DNA of 64,000 bases, from the NCBI RefSeq assembly GCF_002161675.1, contig NZ_NFIH01000001.1, positions 62,001-126,000 of the forward strand, read 5' to 3'. Shown here piece by piece: positions 51,683 through 62,400 of the stretch. The translations under genes and the position numbers were made by a program. The notes under the pieces are model-generated. The model had not been told where the DNA came from. It saw only the letters and a list, made by a program, of their open reading frames with translations, and ran no database searches. Numbering within the stretch: the stretch's first letter is position 1; each line of letters starts with the position of its first letter. Source of the stretch: Pseudoflavonifractor sp. An44. Lineage in GTDB: Bacteria > Bacillota > Clostridia > Oscillospirales > Oscillospiraceae.

Positions 51683-54600
51683 TCACTCACTCCAGACTGG
51701 CGCCACACACAAAAATTGTGACTCATATCCATCTTCTTTTTCTTCCATAGAAATACGGAAATATCGATAGTCTGACCCACAATGTTGGTTCAAATATTCG
51801 GTAAAAAACATTTTTGTAAAACCAATGTGAGAGGTATCGCTTCTCTGCTGTATAGGCAGTCTATTTTTCACCGTCATACGATAGCAGTGATCATAACTGG
51901 TATATTGATTGTTCTCTTTCATATCTTGTGGTACCACAGACTCCCCCATTTCACAAGATATTTCTATCTCACGAGATGGTCCTGAATGTTCCACCGCATT
52001 TCGAATAAACACATCAAGAATACCAATTAATTGAACCATATCTGGTACATCATCAGCTATTAAAATAGTGGGGACATGCCATATTTCCTTTATTTTTTCA
52101 AATGTGTTTGGAGAAATTGATACAGACATTTTATACTCCCCGCTTTGTAGTTGACCTGAATGTGCTTTATTCTGCATGCTTTTAAGAATATTCTCGAAAT
52201 ACCCAGATTTTTCATCTTCCAATATTCTAAAATAGTCTTCTAGGTCCTTTGCACAGTCTCCAGGCCTCTTCAATTGAAGCACCCCACTTCCAAATGGCTG
52301 CAGGCCAGGCGGTGGCGAAAAGATTCGTCTCACTACAAGATTTGTAGCTCCCTCCGCAATACACCGATTCATGAAAATATTTAAGGCATTGTATGCCTCG
52401 TACTCTCGGTCTGTCTCTTCCGTATCTCTCATCAGCGCAAACAGTCTCCTTACCAGTGACAGCATTCGAGTTAAGTCTTTTGATCGTCCATGTGACAAGG
52501 TCTTACCAGTTTCAAGGATTGTTCCTGCAGCCTTTGCTTGAATCGCCGCTTTTAGTGCGCCAGTTTCAATATCTGCCTGAACAATTTTTAAGATTGTTCT
52601 GCGTTGAATCAAGATTTTCCGTATTACCTTATAATTCTCAAGCTTTTCCTTTTGAAACTGCAGTCGAAGATAAACCCTCCCAATATTTTTTTCACAGTCT
52701 GGTCTATAGCTGCTACGTCTTTTGCTCTCTCCCCTCCCTTGTTCACACCGCATCTCTCTCCTAATGTCATGTTCACCCTTCGCCTGAAACATAACCCAAA
52801 AGCATTTTCCGTCATTCTCAGGAATAGAATACCCCATTTGTTCAAGTTCTTCTTCCTCTTTGGGGGAAAATCCAAAGTCTCCTCTACTCAACCGAAACGG
52901 TTGCGTCAACTCCACATTTTCCCCTCCAAAATCCGCATAAAAGGTGCACGTTAGTTCGGGTGATATATCCGCCAACTCCTTGCCAATGCGTCGATACTTA
53001 GTTATTATATTTTGATTATTATCTTCTACTGCTCTAAGGACTTTCTGCTGTACCACTTCATCTTCAGAAGAAAAACGGATATTCTCCAAATACAACACCT
53101 GATATAATTTTCTTCGTTCTCTATCCACATTGGTTTTCCAAAGAAGTTCAGTTAGTTCCTTTTCTGCACGGATAGTCTTTTCCCGACCGCTGACACCGCA
53201 AATCAATCGTTTTGTGTAATTGACTAAGAGTGTGTAAAAGCCTTGAATCCCTTCATTACGGAAATTTGGCCCACTGCTAAAACAGCAGTAATTTTTGTTA
53301 AGCCTCGCCACATACTTGCAGACCTCGTCAATATGGCCTGCTGTAATTAAATAGTTTGAGCCAATATTAGACAGACATGAAAGCAGGACACATAGTAACT
53401 GGTAATGGATTTTTACATAAAGTTTCTCTTTACCACTTTGTGAGCCTGTCCACTTTTTTACCCACTGCCTCCACGGCATATTTAGAGAGATTTGGAGCTT
53501 CTCTGCGCTTTTTTTAATTAGCTTGCAGAGGGAACAATCCGTACGAGTTCCTACTCGTTCAACTGGATTCAAACTCAGATATGATTCCAGTATGGTCAAC
53601 ATTATCCGCATAGCAGCCTTCTTCCCGTTCTCCTTATAATATAAAGGCGCTCGAGAAATTGACTTTAAAAAAGAGATTAGAACTTCATACTGCTGCTCCA
53701 CCTCTAAGGTCCTCAATTCATTGGCAATAATCTCAATATATTTCTGGACAAGTTCGTGCTCTCCCCAAATATTTTCTGTCTCCTGACACAATTTATTTTC
53801 ACAATACAACCTGGTAAAATGGCGCTGGCGTATTTTATATGTGTGTGTGGGAAATGCTTCCCTCGCCCCCTCTAAAGTACGAAGGTAGAGATGTTCCTCC
53901 CTCTCTTTCCAATAATACTCTGTACTACTCAAGCAGCAATTTTCTTCTATCCTTTTACATTCTTCAATCTCTTTACAAATAGGGCAAGTGTCTCCATAGT
54001 TTCCCGGTGTTGGAACAGAAAGTCGAAGAAAAGAGAAGTAATTCTCAATTGATGAAACATAACTTCTTCTCGTGCTGTCTGAGGTCCGATCAATCAATGT
54101 AAATACAGCAGAAAACACCTCACATCTTCTTAAAAGTTCATCTTTCTCTCCAGCGTATCGATGGAGAAGCGATAAAACAAAAGATTTTGCACGATAGAAT
54201 GTTTCTCCAGTAATAATTTCATCGTCAACATAGTAAAAGCAAATCCTTGGCAAAATTTTACCTTCAGAATGTTGATCTACTTGTTTCAAAATGTATGCAT
54301 AGTTAGAATATTTTGTTTCAAAATTGGAACGATACTCTCGGCTAGGGTCAAAAGATATTTCATGTGCAGCATTGTTGAAGACTCGTCGATTGATTTCATG
54401 AGGAAAACGATTGTTGCTAAAATGTAGTGGCGAAATTAAAATATGAAGTACATTTGCATTCTGCTTATTTTCAAACATATGAACACGCCGTTGGATTCTT
54501 TTACAATAATCATCAAATTGAGGACTTTTCATCACGACATTTCCAAAAAAAGAGTTTGTTCGTATGTAATATCGAAAATGGTGGTCTCCCCGAACAATAT

Positions 54601-55609
54601 GAGAGTAATATAGGTAATCTCTATTCAAAAACAGATTGCTGCTCTGATCTTTTTTGAAGAACAACTCTAAGCTTTGCTCATTTTCTCTGTTTCTCATTCC
54701 TGCTGTAGAAGAAAACTTTTTGGGTACTGATGATGTTCCAATCTGTTGCACCGGTATAACGGCAGAGGAGTCTGTAATTACAAGCGGCCGTTCATCTAAA
54801 GAATTCTCAGGAAAACACCATTGACATTTTGTTGCCAACTCCCACTCCGCCTCTACATCGACTAAATAATGCACTCGAAAATTCTTTTCATCTGGGGTTA
54901 TCCGGTCAATTACTTTCTGATGACGATCCCATTTCAAATAATCCATTTGCCCAAACGCAAATCCATCTTTTTGTTGAGCAAGGACTTGAACAATACTAAA
55001 GTAGTCCCACTCTATTTTCTCCAGTAGAACATCGGTTGCTTTGTCTTGTTGCAACTGGCACTCAAACGCGTTTCTCATTTTAGCAAATGTGCTAAGTGTC
55101 GAAGATATTCCACAAAGGAATATTACTTGGCCAATACGTTCTAATTTTTGTAAGTTATCTGGAAAATACCGAAGTCTAGCCTTGCTTACATGCCCGTTCT
55201 GTAAATCACCTGGTTCTTCATAAATGCAGTATTGAAAGTGTGGATTGCTATATTTTAGGTTTGCTAATAAAGGCTCAATATATGTATCATAACCAATTAC
55301 AAGACAATTTCTTCCCAGTCTTCCTTTTAGTTGCTGCTCCAACCAAATTGTAAAACGTGATATCCACTTCGCATGTGAAAAGAGAATCTGAGCCTCAAAA
55401 AAGGAATTCATATGAACAATTCCAGTACCAATTTTAATATGTGTATCTTGAATATGACACCCTAGTGATTTTTGGTGGATATCATTCTCTAAAATATTTC
55501 TTAGTTTTTTTACCCATACTTCTTCCTTTTGTTCATCCAGACCATCCCCAATTTTTAATGAATAGCAGGACTCCCTTAATCTATATAGTTCATCGTGTGA
55601 TCTATCCAT
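51683..55609 (-). CDS. 1308-residue protein with phosphoribosyltransferase-like and GHKL ATPase-like regions
   Basis: A very large protein of no family I recognise as a whole. An N-terminal Rossmann-like part (GRNCLVIGYDTYIEPLLANL, VIFLCGISSTLSTFAKM) and RICFYYVDDEIITGETFYRA near residue 458 resemble a type I phosphoribosyltransferase, the latter matching the PRPP-binding loop. A Cys cluster (CPICKEIEECKRIEENCC) near 540 and CSLCKLIKK near 691 could bind metal. The C terminus has a GHKL N-box-like helix, LIGILDVFIRNAVEHSGPS, near 1196, with a weak G-box (SHIGFTKMFF). It overlaps the upstream GHKL gene by 8 bases and precedes the receiver-like gene. It is probably the core of an unknown sensing complex. 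Confidence 0.7.
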   Translation of the reverse strand: MDRSHDELYRLRESCYSLKIGDGLDEQKEEVWVKKLRNILENDIHQKSLGCHIQDTHIKIGTGIVHMNSFFEAQILFSHAKWISRFTIWLEQQLKGRLGRNCLVIGYDTYIEPLLANLKYSNPHFQYCIYEEPGDLQNGHVSKARLRYFPDNLQKLERIGQVIFLCGISSTLSTFAKMRNAFECQLQQDKATDVLLEKIEWDYFSIVQVLAQQKDGFAFGQMDYLKWDRHQKVIDRITPDEKNFRVHYLVDVEAEWELATKCQWCFPENSLDERPLVITDSSAVIPVQQIGTSSVPKKFSSTAGMRNRENEQSLELFFKKDQSSNLFLNRDYLYYSHIVRGDHHFRYYIRTNSFFGNVVMKSPQFDDYCKRIQRRVHMFENKQNANVLHILISPLHFSNNRFPHEINRRVFNNAAHEISFDPSREYRSNFETKYSNYAYILKQVDQHSEGKILPRICFYYVDDEIITGETFYRAKSFVLSLLHRYAGEKDELLRRCEVFSAVFTLIDRTSDSTRRSYVSSIENYFSFLRLSVPTPGNYGDTCPICKEIEECKRIEENCCLSSTEYYWKEREEHLYLRTLEGAREAFPTHTYKIRQRHFTRLYCENKLCQETENIWGEHELVQKYIEIIANELRTLEVEQQYEVLISFLKSISRAPLYYKENGKKAAMRIMLTILESYLSLNPVERVGTRTDCSLCKLIKKSAEKLQISLNMPWRQWVKKWTGSQSGKEKLYVKIHYQLLCVLLSCLSNIGSNYLITAGHIDEVCKYVARLNKNYCCFSSGPNFRNEGIQGFYTLLVNYTKRLICGVSGREKTIRAEKELTELLWKTNVDRERRKLYQVLYLENIRFSSEDEVVQQKVLRAVEDNNQNIITKYRRIGKELADISPELTCTFYADFGGENVELTQPFRLSRGDFGFSPKEEEELEQMGYSIPENDGKCFWVMFQAKGEHDIRREMRCEQGRGESKRRSSYRPDCEKNIGRVYLRLQFQKEKLENYKVIRKILIQRRTILKIVQADIETGALKAAIQAKAAGTILETGKTLSHGRSKDLTRMLSLVRRLFALMRDTEETDREYEAYNALNIFMNRCIAEGATNLVVRRIFSPPPGLQPFGSGVLQLKRPGDCAKDLEDYFRILEDEKSGYFENILKSMQNKAHSGQLQSGEYKMSVSISPNTFEKIKEIWHVPTILIADDVPDMVQLIGILDVFIRNAVEHSGPSREIEISCEMGESVVPQDMKENNQYTSYDHCYRMTVKNRLPIQQRSDTSHIGFTKMFFTEYLNQHCGSDYRYFRISMEEKEDGYESQFLCVAPVWSE

Positions 55610-57815
55610 TTCGTCCTCCTAGAAGATGAGCTGCAATTTTAATTGCAGTGTCTGTCATTCCCCCATATAGGCAACTGACAGATAGGCTTTCTTTAATGCT
55701 TTTCAAATTATTTCCATGAAATAAAATATCAAGTTTTCCATTGGAGTCCACCAAAAAAAGGCTTTTCTTTTGAGTCAAAATTCTATTATTTCCAGCTCGA
55801 TCAAAAAATAGTGCAAACAGCCGAAAGAGTTTGATGACATCATACGGTCTGGTAACATTAACAAGTGCAAGGTTATCGAGTGTAGAACATTTATCGGCCA
55901 GATATAAGAAAATAGCTTTTACCATAACCTCATATGCCTCTAGCCTATCCACACTTAAATTGTTGACCACCTTCTCACAATCAATCACTCCAATATACAG
56001 ATGCGTCGATGCTATTTCCTCCGGTGAAGCTTTGAATTGTTCACCCAACTCTTTCCAAAGCTTTCGTGTTAAGTCTTCTCTCTCTAATCCAACTGAAATA
56101 GGCCCTGAGAACTTGAAATCTATTCGCCGACAGTTCGGGACTGTATCATGTCTCCACGAGATTAAGTCCAAATAGTCTGTCTCTTCCTCAAGATTTTTAG
56201 ATCTTAATGGAACATAAATAGTATAACTAGTCCCATACTCCCATAGGAAACCACAGGTATGCTTATATAAACCGCCTACCGATGAGTTTTCAAAGCAATT
56301 ATTGTCTCCTGCCCCGCTTTGGACATAAAAATATCCATTCATAGACATGACTACACTATTTAGAATTGGGAGTCCATAATGAAACGCAATATTGTCCGGA
56401 GTTGATAGATAATCAACAAATGGTTTGCAGCTTCCTTGTCCAAGAAAATCCGACAAAGACATATGACAATGGTCAGGGTCAGATTTCAAATCCTGGATAT
56501 AACTATTTAATTCTTCTTGAGTTTCTGCATCTTCTTTTTTTATCAGTTCGCTCGCATTTTCCAAACTTTGTGAGAGGTGGAATTTCATGTGTACCAAACG
56601 CTGCTCAGGAGAATTTTTATAGTCCTCACATCGTTGTTCTACATTTGCCTTGAATTTATCTACAATGCCCTGAAAGTTCTCATATTGTATATCTGTTAAA
56701 TACAATTCCATAAAGTGTTCTACGTTCTCTACCAAACTGTGAGCTTCATCGGGCATCAGTGGGTCCAAATAAATTTTTTCTGCATCCCTAATCTTACGAT
56801 ACCTGATGGTCAATATACCACATCCAGATTGACCATCATCTCCCAGTACATGTGTCACTACATTCTCAACCAGCTGTAATACTCCTTGGGCGAAGTTCAT
56901 ACACGTTTCGTGCAAAAACTCCAGATCTAGAGATGCCTGTCCTAATGTTGTAATTCCATTTTGCACCTCAATATAGTTACACAAACCTAAAAAAAGCAGC
57001 GTCTCAAAACAGCTATCACTTGCTAAATATTTTAGTATTTCTTCACTCCGATTTGCATAAACACCTTTTTTTAAGCGCTCAAAATAACCATTACACAAGT
57101 CTTTTAATGGTCTTATCCAACTATTTATCTCTGAGTCTGAAGAATACGATGCCGTAAGCGCACTATAAATCTGCTTTGTGATTGGTATTTGCGGAAAAAC
57201 CCTACCCAAAGGCATAGTTCTATTTTCTTTGGCCTCTATCTTATATTGTCTTGGTAAACTCGCCCAATTAGCCTTTTCACCTTTTTGTGTTTTTTTATGG
57301 TATACAAAAAAGCATTCATAGATTTTTTCAAAAATATGGTCTGTATTATCGCCGTTGTCTTCATTACGATTACGATAAAAATATAAGCTGTGGGCCAGCC
57401 GGAAATAGTCACTAGTCGTAACTGGCGTATATCGTTTAGTTTCCCCTTTCCCTGCAGAAACCAAAACTGTACAATCTAACCCATCATGAAACATTTTCTG
57501 CATGACCAAGAGCAAATATTGAATATCAGTAATATCCTCATTTTGCCCAATCACCAATTCCAGGACTACTTTTTGCAAGTTTGTCTGCACAACTCCCATC
57601 GAATCATATTCTTGCAATATTCGTTTATCTTGACGTTGAAAAATCCTACTCCACTCTGAACCCGTTCTTGGGTTTAGAGCGCAGATATAAAACCTACAAA
57701 ATAAAAGGTTGGAATCGACTGTGTCTACTTGCGAAAACCCAGAATACGCCAATTTCAACAACAACCCAATGGAATTTCGTCGGCATTGAAGACGGCAAAG
57801 ACATACCCGTGTCAT
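55602..57815 (-). CDS. GHKL-type ATPase protein, first gene of the novel operon
   Basis: A 737-residue protein starting at the ATG at 57815 (AGAAGGGA upstream); longer starts at 57833 and 57878 are possible. The centre has an N-box-like helix (FAQGVLQLVENVVTHVLGDD near residue 305) with DDGQSGCGILTIRYRK. Near 480 a GHKL G-box-like block reads FHYGLPILNSVVMSMNGYFY with VQSGAGDNN. A region of ~150 residues is inserted between the boxes. There is no transmembrane segment, no phospho-acceptor His domain and no DNA-binding motif. It overlaps the start of the 1308-residue gene and is expressed from the promoter at 57902-57930. ATP-dependent conformational switching, as in Hsp90/MORC/GyrB proteins, is a reasonable inference. 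Confidence 0.68.
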   Translation of the reverse strand: MTRVCLCRLQCRRNSIGLLLKLAYSGFSQVDTVDSNLLFCRFYICALNPRTGSEWSRIFQRQDKRILQEYDSMGVVQTNLQKVVLELVIGQNEDITDIQYLLLVMQKMFHDGLDCTVLVSAGKGETKRYTPVTTSDYFRLAHSLYFYRNRNEDNGDNTDHIFEKIYECFFVYHKKTQKGEKANWASLPRQYKIEAKENRTMPLGRVFPQIPITKQIYSALTASYSSDSEINSWIRPLKDLCNGYFERLKKGVYANRSEEILKYLASDSCFETLLFLGLCNYIEVQNGITTLGQASLDLEFLHETCMNFAQGVLQLVENVVTHVLGDDGQSGCGILTIRYRKIRDAEKIYLDPLMPDEAHSLVENVEHFMELYLTDIQYENFQGIVDKFKANVEQRCEDYKNSPEQRLVHMKFHLSQSLENASELIKKEDAETQEELNSYIQDLKSDPDHCHMSLSDFLGQGSCKPFVDYLSTPDNIAFHYGLPILNSVVMSMNGYFYVQSGAGDNNCFENSSVGGLYKHTCGFLWEYGTSYTIYVPLRSKNLEEETDYLDLISWRHDTVPNCRRIDFKFSGPISVGLEREDLTRKLWKELGEQFKASPEEIASTHLYIGVIDCEKVVNNLSVDRLEAYEVMVKAIFLYLADKCSTLDNLALVNVTRPYDVIKLFRLFALFFDRAGNNRILTQKKSLFLVDSNGKLDILFHGNNLKSIKESLSVSCLYGGMTDTAIKIAAHLLGGRNG

Positions 57816-57901
57816 GACAATCCCTTCTCTCATTGTTTTTCGCAAGACAACAGTATCTAGAGTGTAGAATTTGAGCAAACACCATCAAATTAATTTTCCA
57901 T

Positions 57902-57930
57902 ATTATAACACAGGATCAGCATAATGTCTA
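57902..57930 (-). promoter_or_regulatory. Promoter of the GHKL/PRTase/REC/DUF2971 operon
   Basis: On the minus strand TAGACA (57925-57930), a 17-base spacer and TATAAT (57902-57907) make a near-consensus sigma-A promoter. The predicted RNA start near 57895 leaves an ~80-base leader before the ATG at 57815. Confidence 0.78.
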
Positions 57931-58028
57931 GTTCCGCATAGAAATACGCGTCTTTTTTGTTGAAATCGATGCGCGGAAATCTATTAAACTACTCTAAGCC
58001 AATGTATCATCGTTATACGAACTGCGTA

Positions 58029-58054
58029 ATATTCATGTGGCTGTACATGAATAT
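58029..58054. promoter_or_regulatory. Dyad operator candidate between divergent defence operons
   Basis: A perfect 10-bp inverted repeat (ATATTCATGT and its complement, 58029-58038 and 58045-58054) with a 6-base spacer lies in the ~360-base gap between the GHKL operon and the BREX operon. It is a good candidate repressor site. No BrxR-type regulator gene is seen in the window. Confidence 0.55.
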
Positions 58055-58242
58055 ACTTCTAAGATTTGAGGAGACATTTGCTTACGATTGTCTCAGATAA
58101 TGTGGCCTTAAAGTACAGGGGACAGTATCGCTCCGCACATCGCACAGTCTCTATCACAGGATATTTCTGTGGCAGAGGCTGTAGTTTTATGGTATTCTAT
58201 AAATTGATGTAAAATACACTTTTAACATTGAGGGCATGGCAT

Positions 58243-58845
58243 ATGAATGTGATAACTTACAACGGCGCATTAACCGCAGAGCAATTTCTGTTCTATGAAA
58301 TGCAGATTTCAGCCAAATTTTACCTGCAAAATATCCCCTTAGAAGATGCAATTTCCGCTATCAAAGCGGGTAATCTCTTCCAATATCCCACAGAACGGGA
58401 GGTTTCGCGCATGGCTCGGGCCTGCTACCGTCGTTTGGATGCTTTGGAGAATCAAAATTTGGTGGAAGCACTTGTAAATGCACCATTGGAAATGGCCAAG
58501 CAGATCAACCTGTATGCCCTCATGCGATATAATCGTCTTGTGTGGGACTTTATGGTTCAAATAGTCGGTGAAAAGTTTCGCATTCAGGACTTTTCTTTTC
58601 AGCGCAAAGAGTTAAATATATTTTTCTCCCGACTTCAGGCGCAAAATGACACTGTGGCCAGCTGGAGTGACAGTACCATTGGGAAAATCAAAAGTGTATT
58701 GGTACGTTGTCTGGTAGAGGCAAAGTTTCTGGACAACTCCAGAGCCACCACTTTGAATCCTGTTTATCTCTGTGAGGAACTTGAGCAAGGCATTCGAGAG
58801 AACAACGATTTGGACGCACTCCCTGCGTTCAATTGTTTTCGTTGA
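58243..58845 (+). CDS. brxA: BREX protein BrxA (DUF1819)
   Basis: A 200-residue DUF1819 protein: ITYNGALTAEQFLFYEMQIS at the start, AKFYLQNIPLEDAISAIKAG, then FQYPTEREVSRMARACYRRL and ALMRYNRLVWDFMVQIVGEK. BrxA is a small helical DNA-binding component of BREX. The ATG at 58243 is preferred to an in-frame TTG at 58228 (GAGGG upstream of the ATG). It is the first gene of the BREX operon, which continues brxB-brxC-pglX with very short gaps. Confidence 0.92.
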   Translation: MNVITYNGALTAEQFLFYEMQISAKFYLQNIPLEDAISAIKAGNLFQYPTEREVSRMARACYRRLDALENQNLVEALVNAPLEMAKQINLYALMRYNRLVWDFMVQIVGEKFRIQDFSFQRKELNIFFSRLQAQNDTVASWSDSTIGKIKSVLVRCLVEAKFLDNSRATTLNPVYLCEELEQGIRENNDLDALPAFNCFR

Positions 58846-58859
58846 GGAGGACACAAACC

Positions 58860-59414
58860 GTGTTAAAAGCAGAATTAGACCGTATTCGAGAGCGGATCTC
58901 TGACCCCAGTTTTCTCAATAACAAAGGTTTGAGCAATGAGGTAGGGATCCATGTTTTTTGTTATGATCCATCCGAAGAACTGATGGTTCAGGACTATATT
59001 CGGCGGTTAAAGGAAGATGCCCTTGCCCCCTACCGTATCATTGAGTGCGACCTATACGAAATCTTTCTTCAACTGTTGGAGGAAAAACGAGTCCTTAAAT
59101 CCACACCAGGGCTGGAGGAAAAACGTGGCAAAGACTATCTCTTGCAACAACTGCAAAAAATCGCCACTGCTGAGGCTCTCTTAGCCAAAATGGACTATAC
59201 CCCCCATGTGAAAGGTCAGGATGTCCTGTTCATGACCGGTATTGGCAAAATTCATCCGTTCATGCGTTCCCACAAAATGCTGGACAGTATGCAGCATTTG
59301 TTTGCGGACATCCCTGTTGTCATGTTTTATCCCGGGACCTTTAATGGACAAACACTAAGCTTGTTTGGCGAGTTTGTGGACGGAAACTACTACCGGGCGT
59401 TTAATCTGCTGTAA
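58860..59414 (+). CDS. brxB: BREX protein BrxB (DUF1788)
   Basis: A 184-residue DUF1788 protein containing ERISDPSFLNNKGLSNEVGI, HVFCYDPSEELMVQDYI and a C-terminal ADIPVVMFYPGTFNGQTLSL block with FGEFVDGNYYRAFNL. A GTG start at 58860 is chosen because AGGAGG lies 8 bases before it; the upstream in-frame TTG overlaps brxA without a site. BrxB is required for BREX defence; its biochemical role is unclear. Confidence 0.92.
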   Translation: MLKAELDRIRERISDPSFLNNKGLSNEVGIHVFCYDPSEELMVQDYIRRLKEDALAPYRIIECDLYEIFLQLLEEKRVLKSTPGLEEKRGKDYLLQQLQKIATAEALLAKMDYTPHVKGQDVLFMTGIGKIHPFMRSHKMLDSMQHLFADIPVVMFYPGTFNGQTLSLFGEFVDGNYYRAFNLL

Positions 59415-59429
59415 GGGAGACAGAGAGCT

Positions 59430-62400
59430 ATGAAAATACAATCGATGTTTCAAAAGGACATTAATCGAGATATTAACGGCGTGGTCAAGGTGGCTCAAGA
59501 CGACGAGCGGAGCCTAAAGCAAGAACTCAGCGAGTATATCATCACCAAGGAACTGCGCCGTCATTTCCGCACCTTTTTTGATAACTACACCAAGGCCATC
59601 GATCAGCCCACCGACAAGATGGGCGTTTGGATCTCCGGCTTTTTTGGCAGCGGTAAATCTCACTTTCTGAAGATGCTCTCCTACCTGCTCTCCAATCAGG
59701 TGGTCAGCGGAGCCCCAGCCATTGATTACTTTCAGGGCAAGTTTGATGACCCCATGATGTATGCCCAGGCGGTCAAGTGCGTCTCTGTCCCCACGGAGTC
59801 CATCCTGTTCAACATCGACATCGAGGGCCCCATCAACAAGGATAAAACCGCCGTTCTTCGTACTTTCGCAAAAATGTTCTACAATCACTGTGGATTTTAT
59901 GGCGACGACTTAAAAATCGCCAAGCTGGAGCGGTTCATCGACCGACAAGGCAAAACGGAGGAATTCCGCCAGAAGTTTGAACAAGTCAACGGCGCCCCAT
60001 GGGCAGAGACGCGAGACTCCTTTGCTTTTTTCGAGGATGACGTGGTGGAGGTGCTCCAGTCTGTCCTGGGCATGAGCGAACAGGCAGCCCGCAATTGGTT
60101 CAACGGTGAAGAGACCAACGAATTGAGCATCGCTCAGCTGGTGTCCGACATCAAGGAATATGTGGACAGCAAGGGCGACAAGTTCCGTCTGCTGTTCATG
60201 GTGGACGAGGTGGGCCAGTACATTGGAGATGATGGGGATTTGATGATTAACCTCCAGTCCCTGGTGGAAGAGCTGGGTTCCAAGTGCATGGGCCAGGTCT
60301 GGGTCATGGTCACCAGTCAAGAGGCCATTGACTCTGTCGTCAAAATTGCCGGAGACGATTTTTCCAAAATTCAAGGGCGGTTTAACACCCGTCTAAGCCT
60401 GTCCTCCTCCTCGGTGGACGAAGTCATTCAAAAACGTGTGCTGGCAAAAACACCGGAGGCCGACCAACTCCTGCATATGGTGTACGACAAGGAACAGGCC
60501 GTTTTGAAAAACCTGTTTTCTTTCCAAGATTCCGTCTTGGACATCAAAGGTTTTGCCGATGGCGCAGAATTTGCCGCCACGTTTCCATTTGTCCCCTACC
60601 AGTTCATCATCATCCAAAAGGTGCTGGCAGAAATTCGCAAACACGGAAATTCCGGCAAGCACTTGTCTGGAGGCGAGCGTTCCATGCTCTCCGGCTTCCA
60701 GGAAGCCGCTCAAAAGGTGCAGGACAAGGACGAAAATGCGCTGCTCCCCTTCCATCTGTTCTACGACACTGTTCACACCTTCTTGGAGAGCTCCATTCGT
60801 CGGGTCATCGATCGCTGCCAAAACGCGGCAGACAACCACGATGGCATTGAACCTCATGATGTAGACGTGCTCAAATTGCTCTACCTGATCCGCTACATTG
60901 ATGATATCAAGTCCACCATCGATAACATTGCCACCCTGATGGTAGATGACATCCACACCGACAAAATCAACCTGCGTGCCTCCGTCACCGCCTCCCTGGA
61001 GCGGCTGCATTCTCAGAACTATATTTCCCGCAATGGAGACACCTACACGTTCCTCACCGATGAGGAACAAGACGTAGCCAACGACATCAAAAACACCGTG
61101 GTGGACTCCAACCAGATCACCCAGAGCATTGCTCAGGCCGTGTTTGGCGAAATCTACCCCAGCAAAAAGTTCCGCTACAACGAGCACTATACCAGCATTC
61201 CTGTGGACCAGTACATTGACGAAACCCTCGTCGGCTCTTCCAGCGGCGGCATTCGTCTGCGTATCATCACCGTGGCCAGCGACCACTATCGGGACGCTGA
61301 CCAGAAACTGATGCTGGAGTCCCAGGTGAACAACGAAGCTATTTTGGTTCTCTCCGGCGATACTCAGTATTATGAAGAGCTGGAGCAGGCCAAGAAAATT
61401 GAGGAGTACCGGAAAAAGAAAAACGTCTCTCAGCTTCCCGAGAGTGTGCAAGACATCATCCGCAAGAAAAACACGGAAAAACTGGCCATGGAGAAGCGGG
61501 CCAAGGGCTATTTGGAGAAAGCCATTGTGGACGCCAAGGTGTTTGTCCACGGGGAGCTCATGACCATTAAGCTCTCCAACGCCAAGGACAAGCTGGACGC
61601 CGCTCTGCGGGGCCTGGTAGAGAGCGTCTACTCCAAGCTGAACATGGTCAATCACTTTGTGGACAGCGACGCCGATATTTTGTCCATTCTCAACGCCCCT
61701 GCTGAGGCGGACATCAGCTTGGCCGGTTCTGGTGCCAACAACGAGGACGCTCTCAACGAGATCAGCCAGTGGCTGGAGTTGAAATCCGTAGGCCCTACCA
61801 TCTCCATGGGGGATGTGCAGCGCCGCTATCAGGCCATTCCCTACGGCTGGCGAGAAATTGACATCGCCGCCCTGATGGCTCGCCTGGTGGCCCGCCAGAA
61901 GATCTCCATCAAATACGGCGGTGCAGTGGTGTCCAAGGACGACCGAAAGCTTGTGGATTATCTCCGCAAAAAGAGTGAAATTGACAAAGCAGTAGTGACC
62001 CGTCGAATCGCTCCCTCGGAACAGCTCATGCGCAAGAGCGTTGCATTCCTCCGGGAGTATCTGGGCGCCATGGACATCCCCTCAGACGAAGACGGTCTGG
62101 TGCGCTATGTCCTGGACACCTTCGAGTATAAACTGGCCCACTATCAAGACCTGCTGGAGCATTACGAACAGAACCAGTATCCGGAACAGGCCATCGTCTC
62201 CGCTGCCCGAGATTTGGCCCAAGATGTACTCAGCCAGCGCAAGGACAATGTAGCTCTCCTCACCCGCATGGTGCAAAAGCAAGATGATCTGCTGGACGCC
62301 AAAGAGGATTTGGAAGATGTGGAGCTGTTTTTCAAAAGCCAACGTGGTGTCTTTGACGAGGCCGTCAGCCAGATGCGCCGTGTCAGCCGGGAGCAAGACT

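Noticed and set aside
60393-61655. 420-residue minus-strand open frame opposite brxC
   Set aside because: Antisense shadow of a high-GC coding region; no ribosome site, and the brxC frame has clear domain motifs.
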